From Chromobacterium paludis (GTDB lineage Bacteria; Pseudomonadota; Gammaproteobacteria; Burkholderiales; Chromobacteriaceae), in the NCBI RefSeq assembly GCF_008275125.1, contig NZ_CP043473.1, positions 1,984,001 through 2,048,000 of the forward strand: a DNA stretch of 64,000 nucleotides. The letters are read 5' to 3'. Positions within the stretch are counted from its first letter, which is position 1; each line of letters begins with the position of its first letter. The notes beneath the pieces are model-generated. The model was given only the letters and a program-made list of their open reading frames with translations. It did not search any database and was not told the origin of the DNA. Positions 1 to 7,918 of the stretch are shown in pieces. Position numbers and translations under genes: made by a program.

Positions 1-736
1 CCAGCAAGGTGCCGTCGCGCAGCAGATGGCCAATGGCGCGGTTCACCATGGCGAGAAACGCCGGATCGCCCTTGCGCATGGCCACGCAGGCATCCTCCGG
101 TGCCAGCACATGCCCCGCCGCCACCAGATCGCCCTTCGTGCTCAGCATCAAATTAAACGCGGCCAGCCGATTGATCACGATGGCGTCCACCTCGCCGCGG
201 CGCAGGCCTTCGTATTTGGTCAGGTCATCGTGATACAGGTGGAGATGAGCCTGAGGCACATGGGCGCGCAGCCATTGTTCGTAATTGGTGCCCGCCCCGA
301 CGCCGACATGGCTACCGCGCATAGCGGCGGCATCGCGAAAGCGCAGCTGATCCGCCTTGCGCACCACCATCTGCATGCCGGAATAGGTATAAGGGATGGA
401 AAAATCGAAACGGCGCTGGCGATCGGGCGTGGAAACCACCTGATTGATCACCACATCCACCTGGCCATGCGCCAGGCTGTCCAGCATATGGCTCCAGCCT
501 ATGGCCTGGAAGCGCGCCTCCACGCCCATCTGCCTGGCCAAAGCGCGACTGAAGTCCACCTCGAACCCTTCCAGCTTGCCGTGATTCCACTGGCTGTAAG
601 GCGGAAACGTGCCCTCCACGCCTACCACCAGCGTACCCTGGCGCTGCACCTTGGATAACAGGTCGGCTTGCGCCGGACTGCAGGCCCAGGCCAGGCAAGA
701 CGCGATCCAATAGCACGACAGTCCCGTCCATCTCAT
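1..736 (-). CDS. Family-3 solute-binding protein of an amino-acid-type ABC transporter (3' end cut by window)
   Basis: The first 245 residues are visible; the C-terminus lies beyond base 1. An ATG at 736 starts a signal peptide (MRWTGLSCYWIASCLAWACS, then PAQA before the mature chain). The mature part shows the family pattern: LVVGVEGTFPPYS near the start, the central FSIPYTYSGMQMVVRK, and YEGLRRGEVDAIVINR near residue 175. Such proteins bind amino acids or similar small polar ligands in the periplasm and feed an inner-membrane ABC importer, or act as sensory receptors. No permease or ATPase gene is visible, so ligand and partner are unknown. The gene is divergent from the DUF2325 gene and shares its Fur-box intergenic region. 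Confidence 0.85.
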   Translation of the reverse strand, partial: MRWTGLSCYWIASCLAWACSPAQADLLSKVQRQGTLVVGVEGTFPPYSQWNHGKLEGFEVDFSRALARQMGVEARFQAIGWSHMLDSLAHGQVDVVINQVVSTPDRQRRFDFSIPYTYSGMQMVVRKADQLRFRDAAAMRGSHVGVGAGTNYEQWLRAHVPQAHLHLYHDDLTKYEGLRRGEVDAIVINRLAAFNLMLSTKGDLVAAGHVLAPEDACVAMRKGDPAFLAMVNRAIGHLLRDGTLL

Positions 737-843
737 GACGCCCTCCCCGCCGGCGCCGGCGTTTGCAACGCGATGTTTACAACATAGGCGCTACGCGGAC
801 CTCTCGCCATCGAGCCCGCGGGCCAGGGAGGCTTGACTCATTA

Positions 844-862
844 AATGATAATTATTATCATT
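844..862. promoter_or_regulatory. Fur box (perfect 9-1-9 palindrome)
   Basis: AATGATAAT, a single T, then ATTATCATT forms a perfect inverted repeat very close to the Fur operator core (GATAAT hexamers in alternating orientation). It sits 28 bases before the ATG of the DUF2325 gene and 108 bases before the divergent solute-binding gene. Iron repression of the DUF2325 gene is therefore expected; an effect on the other gene is possible. Confidence 0.8.
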
Positions 863-889
863 ATCAAAAATCACCACAGGAGATCGCGC

Positions 890-1240
890 ATGAACGCCAT
901 GCTGGTTGGAGCCGATACGCTGGGCAATATTCCGGACGTGCTGCAAGACTACGGCATCACCATCCACCGCCACCTCAGCGGCCGCAACAGCTCGCATCAA
1001 CGCAAGGTAGACCGGCTGCCCGCCGGCACCGATCTGTTGATCCTGTTCACCGACTTCCTGGGCCACAATGTGATGCGCCACTTCCGCGAACTGGCGGCCG
1101 AGCAGCAAATCCGCTTCATCGCCTGTCGCCGCTCCGTATGCGCGCTGAAGCAATCGCTAACCGGCGCCGGCATGTGCGAACAGCCCTGCGCCGCCTGCCC
1201 CAAGCGTGGGCCGGAGGCCGCCGGCAGGCGCAAACGCTGA
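890..1240 (+). CDS. DUF2325 domain protein, probably Fur-regulated
   Basis: This small cytoplasmic protein of 116 residues matches the DUF2325 pattern: a Rossmann-like start (MLVGADTLGNIPDVLQDYGI), a central LLILFTDFLGHNVM segment, and a cysteine-bearing end (CRRSVCALKQSL, then CEQPCAACPKRG). The ATG at 890 follows an AGGAGA ribosome site 7 bases upstream. The biochemical role of the family is unknown. The Fur palindrome just upstream places it in iron homeostasis, and the five cysteines of the last 45 residues could bind a metal; both are inference. A terminator follows its stop. Confidence 0.75.
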   Translation: MNAMLVGADTLGNIPDVLQDYGITIHRHLSGRNSSHQRKVDRLPAGTDLLILFTDFLGHNVMRHFRELAAEQQIRFIACRRSVCALKQSLTGAGMCEQPCAACPKRGPEAAGRRKR

Positions 1241-1284
1241 GCGCCCGCAGCCCGAAATTTTCTCCAAGCTCGACCTTTGTAGAC

Positions 1285-2190
1285 TCACAAGCCGGCCAGC
1301 GCCGGCTTCTTTTTTGCCCGCCGGGCGCAGCCATCAAACCATGGCCGCAAGCTGGCGCCAAACCCCGCGGCCAAGGATTCGGCGGCATCATAGGCGCCCC
1401 TCGCCTCCGCCTCCCGTCCCTGGCCGAACAAGGCCCTGGCTCTTTCCAGCAGCAGGAAAGCCTGATCCACGGCTTCCTCGCCATTGGCGGCGATCAGGGC
1501 CAAGCCTTCATTGGCCGCCGCCAAGCCTTCCTGCCAGCGCTGGAAACGATTGGCCGTCTGCGCCAGCAGGTATTCGGCGCGCTCGTGATTGACCCAGTTG
1601 CCGGCACGCCCCCAGTAGCCACGCGCCGCCTGGGCGGCGCGCCAAAGCGTGTTCCAAGCGGCGGCGCCTTCGTTTTCCAGGTCAGCCCGCTCCAGCAGGG
1701 TGGATACGATGTTGTTGAACAACATGGCCAAAGTGGCATCATGCCCCTGGGCTTTGCCGGCATCCAACACGTCCAGAACCTCATTCAACATGATCAGCAA
1801 GGACGCGAGGGGCGCCCTGCGGCATAGGCCCTGCAGCACGCCCACGCGCACCAGCAGATGGATCTCGGCGTCCTGCGCCCCGGCATCGCGCCACTGCCTT
1901 TCCAGCTGCCATACGCCCAATGCGTCCCCGGCCAGCGTGGCGGCGACGAAGCAATGCCGCAGCAGCGTTTGGTTGGCGCCATCCAGCGGCAAGTGCTTCA
2001 GCAAGGACCAGGCCGCGCGCCATTGGCCTTTTTCCTCGCCTAGCATGTGATTGATCAGCCAGGCCAGACGCGGACGATCGGCCGCCGCCAGGTCCGGCGC
2101 CTGAACCAGCCCCCGCAATTGCTCAGCCGCCTCGTCCGGCTGGTCATCATGGATTTGAATCAGATGTTGCAGCAGTTCGCCAGCGGACAT
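1285..2190 (-). CDS. Helical-repeat (TPR-like) protein of unknown function
   Basis: The 301-residue soluble protein is rich in Ala, Leu, Glu and Arg, with repeated amphipathic helices such as DEAAEQLRGLVQAPDL and RWQEGLAAANEGLALI, resembling degenerate tetratricopeptide or MalT-like repeats. No signal peptide, membrane segment or catalytic motif is visible. The ATG at 2190 is preceded, only six bases upstream, by a hairpin (2197-2218). The C-terminal tail is encoded by the convergent terminator. It follows the sigma/anti-sigma pair on the same strand after 74 bases, but common function is not shown. Confidence 0.6.
   Translation of the reverse strand: MSAGELLQHLIQIHDDQPDEAAEQLRGLVQAPDLAAADRPRLAWLINHMLGEEKGQWRAAWSLLKHLPLDGANQTLLRHCFVAATLAGDALGVWQLERQWRDAGAQDAEIHLLVRVGVLQGLCRRAPLASLLIMLNEVLDVLDAGKAQGHDATLAMLFNNIVSTLLERADLENEGAAAWNTLWRAAQAARGYWGRAGNWVNHERAEYLLAQTANRFQRWQEGLAAANEGLALIAANGEEAVDQAFLLLERARALFGQGREAEARGAYDAAESLAAGFGASLRPWFDGCARRAKKKPALAGL
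1289..1314 (+). terminator. Rho-independent terminator after the DUF2325 gene
   Basis: AAGCCGGC (1289-1296), loop CAGC, GCCGGCTT (1301-1308), then CTTTTTT. On the opposite strand the same bases encode the last residues (KKPALAGL) of the convergent gene, so the hairpin overlaps that coding end. Confidence 0.8.
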
Positions 2191-2196
2191 GACAAA

Positions 2197-2218
2197 GGCC
2201 TTTCCGTCAAGAAAGGCC
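2197..2218 (-). terminator. Hairpin between the anti-sigma gene and the repeat-protein gene
   Basis: On the minus strand GGCCTTTC, loop TTGACG, GAAAGGCC is followed by TTTGTC and then the ATG at 2190. It is either a weak terminator of the radA-sigma run or a leader hairpin of the next gene. The T run is short. Confidence 0.35.
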
Positions 2219-2264
2219 CAGTATCAACAATTAAAATGACAATGTCAAAGTATCGACTATCCGT

Positions 2265-2450
2265 TTACGGCTCCAAACCTTGGCCGGCGCGGCGCGCGCC
2301 CTGCCGCAGCAAATCGAGCTGCCGGGAAAACTGGCGGCAATTGCCGCACAACAACAGATGCATGCGCAGCTTGAGATGCTCGGCTGCGCTCAAGGGTCTG
2401 TCCAGGCCGGCCGAAATCAGCCGGCTGGCTTCGCGGCAACTCAACTTCAT
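2265..2450 (-). CDS. Short zinc-finger (zf-HC2-type) anti-sigma protein
   Basis: This 61-residue protein starts MKLSCREASRLISAGLDRPL and carries C5, H30, C34 and C37 (LRMHLLLCGNCRQF), the H-x3-C-x2-C zinc site of zf-HC2 anti-sigma domains. It has no transmembrane segment and would act in the cytoplasm. The ATG at 2450 overlaps the stop of the ECF sigma gene (ATGA), so the pair is translationally coupled. It probably binds and restrains that sigma factor; the signal that releases it is unknown. Confidence 0.75.
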   Translation of the reverse strand: MKLSCREASRLISAGLDRPLSAAEHLKLRMHLLLCGNCRQFSRQLDLLRQGARRAGQGLEP

Positions 2451-3007
2451 CGCTCGTCCTCCCGGCTCCAGCGTGTGGAAAAACATTCGCGCAGCGTCAT
2501 GCGCGCCCGGTACAGCAGTACTGAACAGTTGGTCGCCGTAATCTCGAGATTGTTACAGATCTCGGCGATTTCCATGCCCATCACTTCGCGCATGGCGAAT
2601 ACCATGGCGGTGCGGCGCGGCATCACTTTGGAGCATTGCTCGAACACCTCCCAGAACTGCTTCGAAACGAGCTGCGACTCCGGCCCGCTCCAGGCCTTTA
2701 CCGGTTCGCGCCAATGGCCGTCCTTGGCGAACAGGCCGTCGAAATCGCCGTCGTCAGCCTCATCTTCCAGAGACTCGAACAGCTTTTCCTTGCCCTTGCG
2801 GCGCAAGGCGTCAATCAGCTTGAAGCGCAAAATGGAAGTCAGCCAGGTGCGCAGGCTGGACTTGCCGGAGAAATTATCCTTGGACTCCAGCGCCGCCAGC
2901 AGCGTTTCCTGCACCGCCTCCTCCGCCGCGTCGCGCTCGCGCAGCTGAGCCAGCGCGTAGCGCAAGAGGTAGGGCCGCTCCTGCTCGATCTGTTGCGGAT
3001 CTATCAT
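2447..3007 (-). CDS. ECF-type sigma-70 family RNA polymerase sigma factor
   Basis: This 186-residue sigma factor has region 2 (DAAEEAVQETLLAAL and LRTWLTSILRFKLIDAL, about residues 28-70) and region 4 (VFAMREVMGMEIAEICNNLE, then SVLLYRARMTLRECF, about 135-180). A GTG at 3013 overlaps the radA stop, but the ATG at 3007 has a good AGGGAG site five bases upstream and is preferred. It lies directly after radA and before its coupled zinc-finger partner. Such pairs usually control a small stress regulon; target promoters cannot be told from this window. Confidence 0.85.
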   Translation of the reverse strand: MIDPQQIEQERPYLLRYALAQLRERDAAEEAVQETLLAALESKDNFSGKSSLRTWLTSILRFKLIDALRRKGKEKLFESLEDEADDGDFDGLFAKDGHWREPVKAWSGPESQLVSKQFWEVFEQCSKVMPRRTAMVFAMREVMGMEIAEICNNLEITATNCSVLLYRARMTLRECFSTRWSREDER

Positions 3008-3009
3008 GC

Positions 3010-4371
3010 TCACTCCCTGCAGAATTCCACAGCCTGGTCCAGCCTATCCACCGCCAGCACCTTCAGCCCCTCTATCTCCTGCCGCGGCTTGTTGGCGGAC
3101 GGCACGATGGCGCGGGTGAAGCCCAGCTTGGCCGCTTCCTTCAGCCGCTCCTGCCCGCGCGTCACCGGGCGCACCTCGCCGGCCAGGCCCACCTCGCCGA
3201 ACACCACCAGCTTCTCCGGCAGCGCCTTGTTGCGCAAGGAGGAAACCATGGCCAGGATGATGGCGAGATCGGCCGCCGGCTCATTGATCTTGACGCCGCC
3301 CACTGCGTTGAGGAATACGTCCTGGTCGAAACAGGCCACGCCGCCATGGCGGTGCAGCACCGCCAGCAGCATGGCCAGCCGGTTCTGCTCCAGGCCGACG
3401 GTGAGACGCTTGGGCTGGAAGCCGTGGCAGTCGTCCACCAGCGCCTGGATCTCCACCAGCAAGGGCCGCGTGCCTTCCTGCGTCACCAGCACGCAGGAGC
3501 CGGCCACATCGTCGCGGTAGGAAGACAGGAAGATGGCGGACGGGTTGGACACGCCTTTCAGGCCGCGATCGGTCATGGCGAACACGCCCAGCTCGTTGAC
3601 CGCGCCGAAGCGGTTCTTGATCGCCCGTATCATGCGGTAGCTGGAATGGGAATCGCCCTCGAAATACAGCACGGTGTCCACCATGTGCTCCAGCACGCGC
3701 GGGCCGGCCAGCGAGCCTTCCTTGGTGACATGGCCCACCAGCAGCACGGTGATGCCGCTCTGCTTGGCCATGCGCGTCAGCTGCGCCGCGCATTCGCGCA
3801 CCTGCGACACCGAACCCGGCGCCGAGGTCACATGCTCGGTGTACAAGGTCTGGATGGAGTCGATCACCACCACTTCCGGCTGCTCGCGCTTCAGCGTGGA
3901 CAGGATATTCTCGACGCAGATTTCGGCGAGCAGATCCACCCGGCTGGTATCCAGCGCCAGGCGCGAGGCGCGCAACGCGATCTGCTGCGCCGACTCCTCG
4001 CCGGACACGTACAGCACCTTGCGGCTCTGGCCGATCTGCGACAGGGCCTGCAGCAGCAGCGTGGACTTGCCGATGCCGGGATCGCCGCCTATCAGCACCA
4101 CGGCGCCGCGCACGATGCCGCCGCCCAGCACGCGGTCCAGCTCCTCAATGCCGGAAGGGTCGCGCGGGGTTTCTTCGGTTTGCACCTCGGACAGCTTCTG
4201 CACCTTGGTGACATTGGCCGCCCAGGACTGGAAGCGCGGACTGGCCGCGGCCGGCGCGGCCACGGCTTCCACCAGGGTGTTCCAGGCATTGCAGTGCGGG
4301 CATTGGCCCTGCCACTTGGGGGACTGTCCGCCGCACTCGGTGCAGCTGAATACGGTTTTGCTCTTGGCCAT
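3010..4371 (-). CDS. radA: DNA repair protein RadA (Sms)
   Basis: RadA is a RecA-like, DnaB-like ATPase that drives branch migration in homologous recombination. The 453-residue protein has every domain: an N-terminal C4 zinc finger (CTECGGQSPKWQGQCPHC, from residue 10), the Walker A motif GGDPGIGKSTLL near residue 97, the RadA-specific KNRFG motif near 254, and a C-terminal Lon-like domain with DLAIILAMVSS and VGLAGEVRPV. Length is normal. Its end overlaps the possible GTG start of the ECF sigma gene, suggesting co-transcription with a regulator. Confidence 0.97.
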   Translation of the reverse strand: MAKSKTVFSCTECGGQSPKWQGQCPHCNAWNTLVEAVAAPAAASPRFQSWAANVTKVQKLSEVQTEETPRDPSGIEELDRVLGGGIVRGAVVLIGGDPGIGKSTLLLQALSQIGQSRKVLYVSGEESAQQIALRASRLALDTSRVDLLAEICVENILSTLKREQPEVVVIDSIQTLYTEHVTSAPGSVSQVRECAAQLTRMAKQSGITVLLVGHVTKEGSLAGPRVLEHMVDTVLYFEGDSHSSYRMIRAIKNRFGAVNELGVFAMTDRGLKGVSNPSAIFLSSYRDDVAGSCVLVTQEGTRPLLVEIQALVDDCHGFQPKRLTVGLEQNRLAMLLAVLHRHGGVACFDQDVFLNAVGGVKINEPAADLAIILAMVSSLRNKALPEKLVVFGEVGLAGEVRPVTRGQERLKEAAKLGFTRAIVPSANKPRQEIEGLKVLAVDRLDQAVEFCRE

Positions 4372-4433
4372 CGAATCGAGTTACGCAAACAAAGGCCCAA
4401 GCATAACAGGAGCCGGCGTTGCGCGTCGCCGCG

Positions 4434-4967
4434 TCAGTGTTGCGGCGGGCGATTGGGGTCGGATTTGTTGATTTCGTTGATGATGTTGAGCAGGCGCTTT
4501 TGATCGGCCTCACCCTTGCTGGACGGCGCGGGCTTGCCGCCGCCGTCCTGGCGATGCATGGCGGCCAGCACGGCGGCCACCTCGGGGTCGGTTTTGGCCG
4601 CGCGGTCGGCCTCCTCGCTGGTCAAAGGATGCGGCCCGGCATCGCTGGACTTGCCCGCCGCCGGCGCCGGCGGGCGGGCATCGCCCACCGCCGCGCCGCC
4701 GCTGGCATCGGCCTGCTTGTCCACCGGCGGCGTCATCGTCTCCAGCTTGTTCTTGGCCATGTACTCGTTCATCTCGCGCCATCCGGCGTAGATGAAGGCT
4801 TTGTCGGCATTCGGATTGCGCTGGTAGCACTCTTCCAGCGAACGGCCGGTCTGGCGGCAGGCGGCGCCTATCGCCTTGTCGGAATCCTTGCTCAGACCAG
4901 TCACGCTGTTCACGTAGTTGCAGCCGCCCAGCAGCAAGACGCAGGCCATCAGCAGCAGTTTCTTCAT
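4434..4967 (-). CDS. Predicted lipoprotein of unknown function
   Basis: This 177-residue protein starts MKKLLLMACVLLLGGCNYVN: a short signal peptide with lipobox LGGC and acylated Cys16. The middle (ACRQTGRSLEECYQRNPNADKAFIYAGWREMNEYM) holds a Cys pair that could form a disulfide. The rest is low-complexity, Pro/Ala/Gly-rich, ending in a charged helix (KRLLNIINEINKSDP). No Asp follows the lipid Cys, so outer-membrane sorting is expected. A strong GGGGAGAAGG site precedes the ATG. It sits between an SDR gene and radA on the same strand. Confidence 0.75.
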   Translation of the reverse strand: MKKLLLMACVLLLGGCNYVNSVTGLSKDSDKAIGAACRQTGRSLEECYQRNPNADKAFIYAGWREMNEYMAKNKLETMTPPVDKQADASGGAAVGDARPPAPAAGKSSDAGPHPLTSEEADRAAKTDPEVAAVLAAMHRQDGGGKPAPSSKGEADQKRLLNIINEINKSDPNRPPQH

Positions 4968-4981
4968 GCCTTCTCCCCGTA

Positions 4982-5743
4982 TCAGTCGCGCGGCTTGCGC
5001 AGATCCAGTTCGATCACCTCGCCGCTGCGGCCGCGGCTGTCATGGCCCATCCAGTACAGCAGATGCGGCATCAGGTCAGCCAAGTCGCCCCGCTCGCTCT
5101 TGTCCTCGCCCGGATGGGTGCGGTTGCGCTGCGGCGAATTGACCGCTCCGGGCAGCAGCAGGTTGACGCGCAGATCCGGGAACATGTCCCACTCGTCCGC
5201 GGCCACGCGGGTCAAGTATGCCAGGCCGGCATTGGAGGCGCCGAACGCGCCCCAGTAGGCGGCCGGATACAGCGCGTGATGCTCGCCGACGAACAGCACC
5301 GAGGCGTCCGGCGCCGCTTTCAGCAGCGGCAGGCAGGCGCGGGTCAGGGCAAAGCGGGCCACCGTATTGATGCGGTATTGGTTCATCCACTCTTCTATCG
5401 TCTGATTGCTCAGCGGCGACAGCGCGAAGAAATGGGACGCGCAGTGCAGGATGCCGTCCAGCCGGCCGAACTCGCGGTGTATGGTCAAGGCCAGGTTGTT
5501 GAACTCGTTCTCGCCGGCATTCAGCAAGTCCAGCGGAATGGCGGCCGGCTCCGGTCCGCCGCCAGTCACCACTTCATCGTAGACCCTCTCCAGGCCCTTG
5601 ACGCTGCGGGACAGCAAAACCACGGTCGCGCCATGGCGGGCAAACGTCAGCGCGGCCTCGCGGCCTATGCCTTGCGAGGCGCCGGTCACCAGGATCACGC
5701 GTCCCGCCAGGGCGTCTTGAGAGTATTCTGTCTTCATTGTCAT
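4982..5743 (-). CDS. YciK-like short-chain dehydrogenase/reductase
   Basis: The 253-residue protein is a classical SDR. It has the nucleotide-binding TGASQGIGREAA near residue 20. The active-site region differs from the textbook YxxxK: it reads HALYPAAYWGAFGASNAGLAYL, with Tyr in AAYWGAFGASN and Asn where the catalytic Lys is usual. The family resemblance is closest to E. coli YciK (RVILVTGAS, PHLLYWMGHDSRGRSGEVIEL). The ATG at 5743 overlaps the hpnE stop. Substrate is unknown; translational coupling to hpnE hints at, but does not prove, a lipid-related role. Confidence 0.8.
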   Translation of the reverse strand: MTMKTEYSQDALAGRVILVTGASQGIGREAALTFARHGATVVLLSRSVKGLERVYDEVVTGGGPEPAAIPLDLLNAGENEFNNLALTIHREFGRLDGILHCASHFFALSPLSNQTIEEWMNQYRINTVARFALTRACLPLLKAAPDASVLFVGEHHALYPAAYWGAFGASNAGLAYLTRVAADEWDMFPDLRVNLLLPGAVNSPQRNRTHPGEDKSERGDLADLMPHLLYWMGHDSRGRSGEVIELDLRKPRD

Positions 5744-7011
5744 GGTTCCATCCGTAAATCCAGTTTCACCGCAGCCGCCGCGGCCACCCCGCTGCGCACC
5801 GCGCCTTCCAGCGTCGCCGGATACTCGGGATGCGCCCAATCCCCGGCGAGATACATTCCAGGCCAGGCCAGGCGCACATCCGGTCTGTTTAGACCGACCT
5901 CGCTGGCAAAAGTGGCGCGCTTCTCCACGATGACCTTACTCTGCTGCGGCTCGCCCAGCCATGGCGCGACGCGACGCGCATCCTCCGCCACGGCGCGAAC
6001 CAGCTCCGCCTGCGGCGGCAGCGATGCCGGCGCGCTCAGCACGGCCGCCAGCCAGCCCGCCTCGCCGCACAAGGCTTCGCGATCAAACAGCCAATCCGCC
6101 GCGCCGCCGCTGACGCCCAGCATGGGCGCCGGCAGGCGCGGCGATTGTCCGTAACGCAGGTAGACCGTGGCGATGGGACAGTAGCGATACGCGGCGGCGC
6201 GTTGCCGCAATGCCGGCTCAGCCAGCAACGCGTCCGCATGATAAGGCGCCACCGCCGCGATAACGGCATCATACTCCGCCTCGTCGACGCGTGGCCGGCC
6301 GTCTCCCGGCGCGATCGCCGCCACGCGCTGGCCAAGCCTCAGCTCGACCCCGCGCTCGCCCAGCCAGCGCCAGGCGGGTTGCGGAAACAGCGCGGACACA
6401 TTCTGCATCGGCAGCAAGAGATCGCTGGCGGAGCGGCCCGCGCCCAGGCTATCTCGCAATACCGCGGCAAGCACGCGCATCGACGCCTGCCGCAGCGGCG
6501 TATTCAGGGCCGAGGCCACCAGCGGCCGCCAGAAATCGCGCAGCAAGGCCTCGCTCTGGCCGTGCCGCAACAGCCATGACTCCACGCCGACATCCGCCGG
6601 CAAGCGGTAGCCGGCGCGCTTCAAGGCGTCCAACGCCCGCGCCAGTCTGCCTTTATCACCCCAGGACAGTCCGCGCGCCAGCAGGAGCCCGGCGGCCACA
6701 TGCAGCGGCGCGGGCAAACGCGGGCAGCGCATGTCCAAGCCGCCCTGGCGCAGCCACTGCATGGGCAGCCGCCTGAGCAGATGGTCAGGCTCGGCGCCAA
6801 CCTTGCGCATCAAGCGCAGGCATTCTGCATAAGCGCCCAACAGGATGTGCTGACCATTGTCAAACCTGTCTTCATCCCTGCCCAGGCAGCGCGCGCGGCC
6901 GCCCGGCTCCCGGCCGGCCTCGTAGACGGTCAGCTCGGCCGCGTCCGCCAACTCCACCGCCGCGGCCAGGCCGGCCCAGCCGGCGCCCACCACCGCTACA
7001 CGGGGCTTCAC
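5740..7011 (-). CDS. hpnE: Hydroxysqualene dehydroxylase HpnE
   Basis: HpnE is the FAD-dependent amine-oxidase-like enzyme that reduces hydroxysqualene to squalene, the last step of the HpnCDE route to hopanoid precursors. The 423-residue chain opens with the dinucleotide-binding motif VAVVGAGWAGLAAA and a GGRARCLG segment typical of the family; DRFDNGQHILLGAY follows near residue 58. A GTG at 7011 overlaps the hpnD stop (GTGA) and gives the expected N-terminus; an upstream start at 7050 would reach 43 bases into hpnD. It stands third in hpnC-hpnD-hpnE. Confidence 0.92.
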   Translation of the reverse strand: MKPRVAVVGAGWAGLAAAVELADAAELTVYEAGREPGGRARCLGRDEDRFDNGQHILLGAYAECLRLMRKVGAEPDHLLRRLPMQWLRQGGLDMRCPRLPAPLHVAAGLLLARGLSWGDKGRLARALDALKRAGYRLPADVGVESWLLRHGQSEALLRDFWRPLVASALNTPLRQASMRVLAAVLRDSLGAGRSASDLLLPMQNVSALFPQPAWRWLGERGVELRLGQRVAAIAPGDGRPRVDEAEYDAVIAAVAPYHADALLAEPALRQRAAAYRYCPIATVYLRYGQSPRLPAPMLGVSGGAADWLFDREALCGEAGWLAAVLSAPASLPPQAELVRAVAEDARRVAPWLGEPQQSKVIVEKRATFASEVGLNRPDVRLAWPGMYLAGDWAHPEYPATLEGAVRSGVAAAAAVKLDLRMEP

Positions 7012-7853
7012 GACTGGTAGCCGAAAGTCCAGGTTTTCCACGCCAGCCACAGCTTGCGCAGCGGCGTCAGCGACAGGCGCTGGTTCAACACCTTGGCCGG
7101 CCCGTCCAGCCGAATCTCTTCCAGCGTGGCTCGGTAGATAGCCGCCATCAGCAAGCCGGGCCGCTGAGTCTTGCGGTCCTCTGCCGGCAGCAGCTCCCAG
7201 GCCTTGCGGTACTGCTGTTGCGCCCGCTCGATTTGAAACTCCATCAAGGCCTTGAAGGCCTCGCTTTCCTCATAATGCAAGATGTCCATGGCCGGGCAGT
7301 TGAAACGCTGCAACTCTTCCATCGGCAGATAGATGCGATCGCGCCGCGCGTCCTCGCCGACATCGCGGATGATGTTGGTCAGCTGGAAGGCCACGCCCAG
7401 CTCATGCGCGTACTCCAGCGTGCGCTCGTCGCGGTAGCCGAAGATGCGGGCGGCCAGCTGGCCCACCACGCCGGCCACGCGGTGGCAATACAGCAGCAGG
7501 TCCTGGTAGCGCTGGTAGCGCACCATGTGCAGGTCCATCTCCATGCCGTCCAGAATTTCCTCCAGCTGCGACTGCGGCAGCTGAAAGGTTTTCAGATGCG
7601 GCTGCAGCGCGCGCATCACCGGGTGGTCCACCTGCCCCACATAGGCCCGCCCCACCTCGCCGCGCCACCAAGCCAGTTTGGCCTTGGCCACGTTCAGGTC
7701 CTGGCATTCGTCCACCGCGTCGTCCACCTCGCGGCAGAAGGCGTACAGCGCGGTGATGGCGCGGCGCCGCTCTTCCGGCAGGAAGCGGAAGCTGTAATAG
7801 AAACTGGAGCCGCTGGCCGCGGCCTTGTCCTCGCAATACTGATCCGGCGTCAC
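7008..7853 (-). CDS. hpnD: Presqualene diphosphate synthase HpnD
   Basis: HpnD condenses two farnesyl diphosphates to presqualene diphosphate. The 281-residue protein has the squalene/phytoene synthase signatures: SSFYYSFRFLPEERR at residue 17, the first acidic motif in FCREVDDAVDE near 40, and the second in AFQLTNIIRDVGEDARRDRIYLP near 155-175. It starts with GTG, behind a purine-rich GGGGGAGAGG site. It follows hpnC after 65 bases and is translationally coupled to hpnE. Members of this family without hpnCE partners can be phytoene synthases, but this context argues for HpnD. Confidence 0.93.
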   Translation of the reverse strand: MTPDQYCEDKAAASGSSFYYSFRFLPEERRRAITALYAFCREVDDAVDECQDLNVAKAKLAWWRGEVGRAYVGQVDHPVMRALQPHLKTFQLPQSQLEEILDGMEMDLHMVRYQRYQDLLLYCHRVAGVVGQLAARIFGYRDERTLEYAHELGVAFQLTNIIRDVGEDARRDRIYLPMEELQRFNCPAMDILHYEESEAFKALMEFQIERAQQQYRKAWELLPAEDRKTQRPGLLMAAIYRATLEEIRLDGPAKVLNQRLSLTPLRKLWLAWKTWTFGYQS

Positions 7854-7918
7854 GCGCCTCTCCCCCTGCTATCGCCGGCCAAGCCGCCGGCGGAATTCCG
7901 TTTCAGCGGCGCGCCGGC

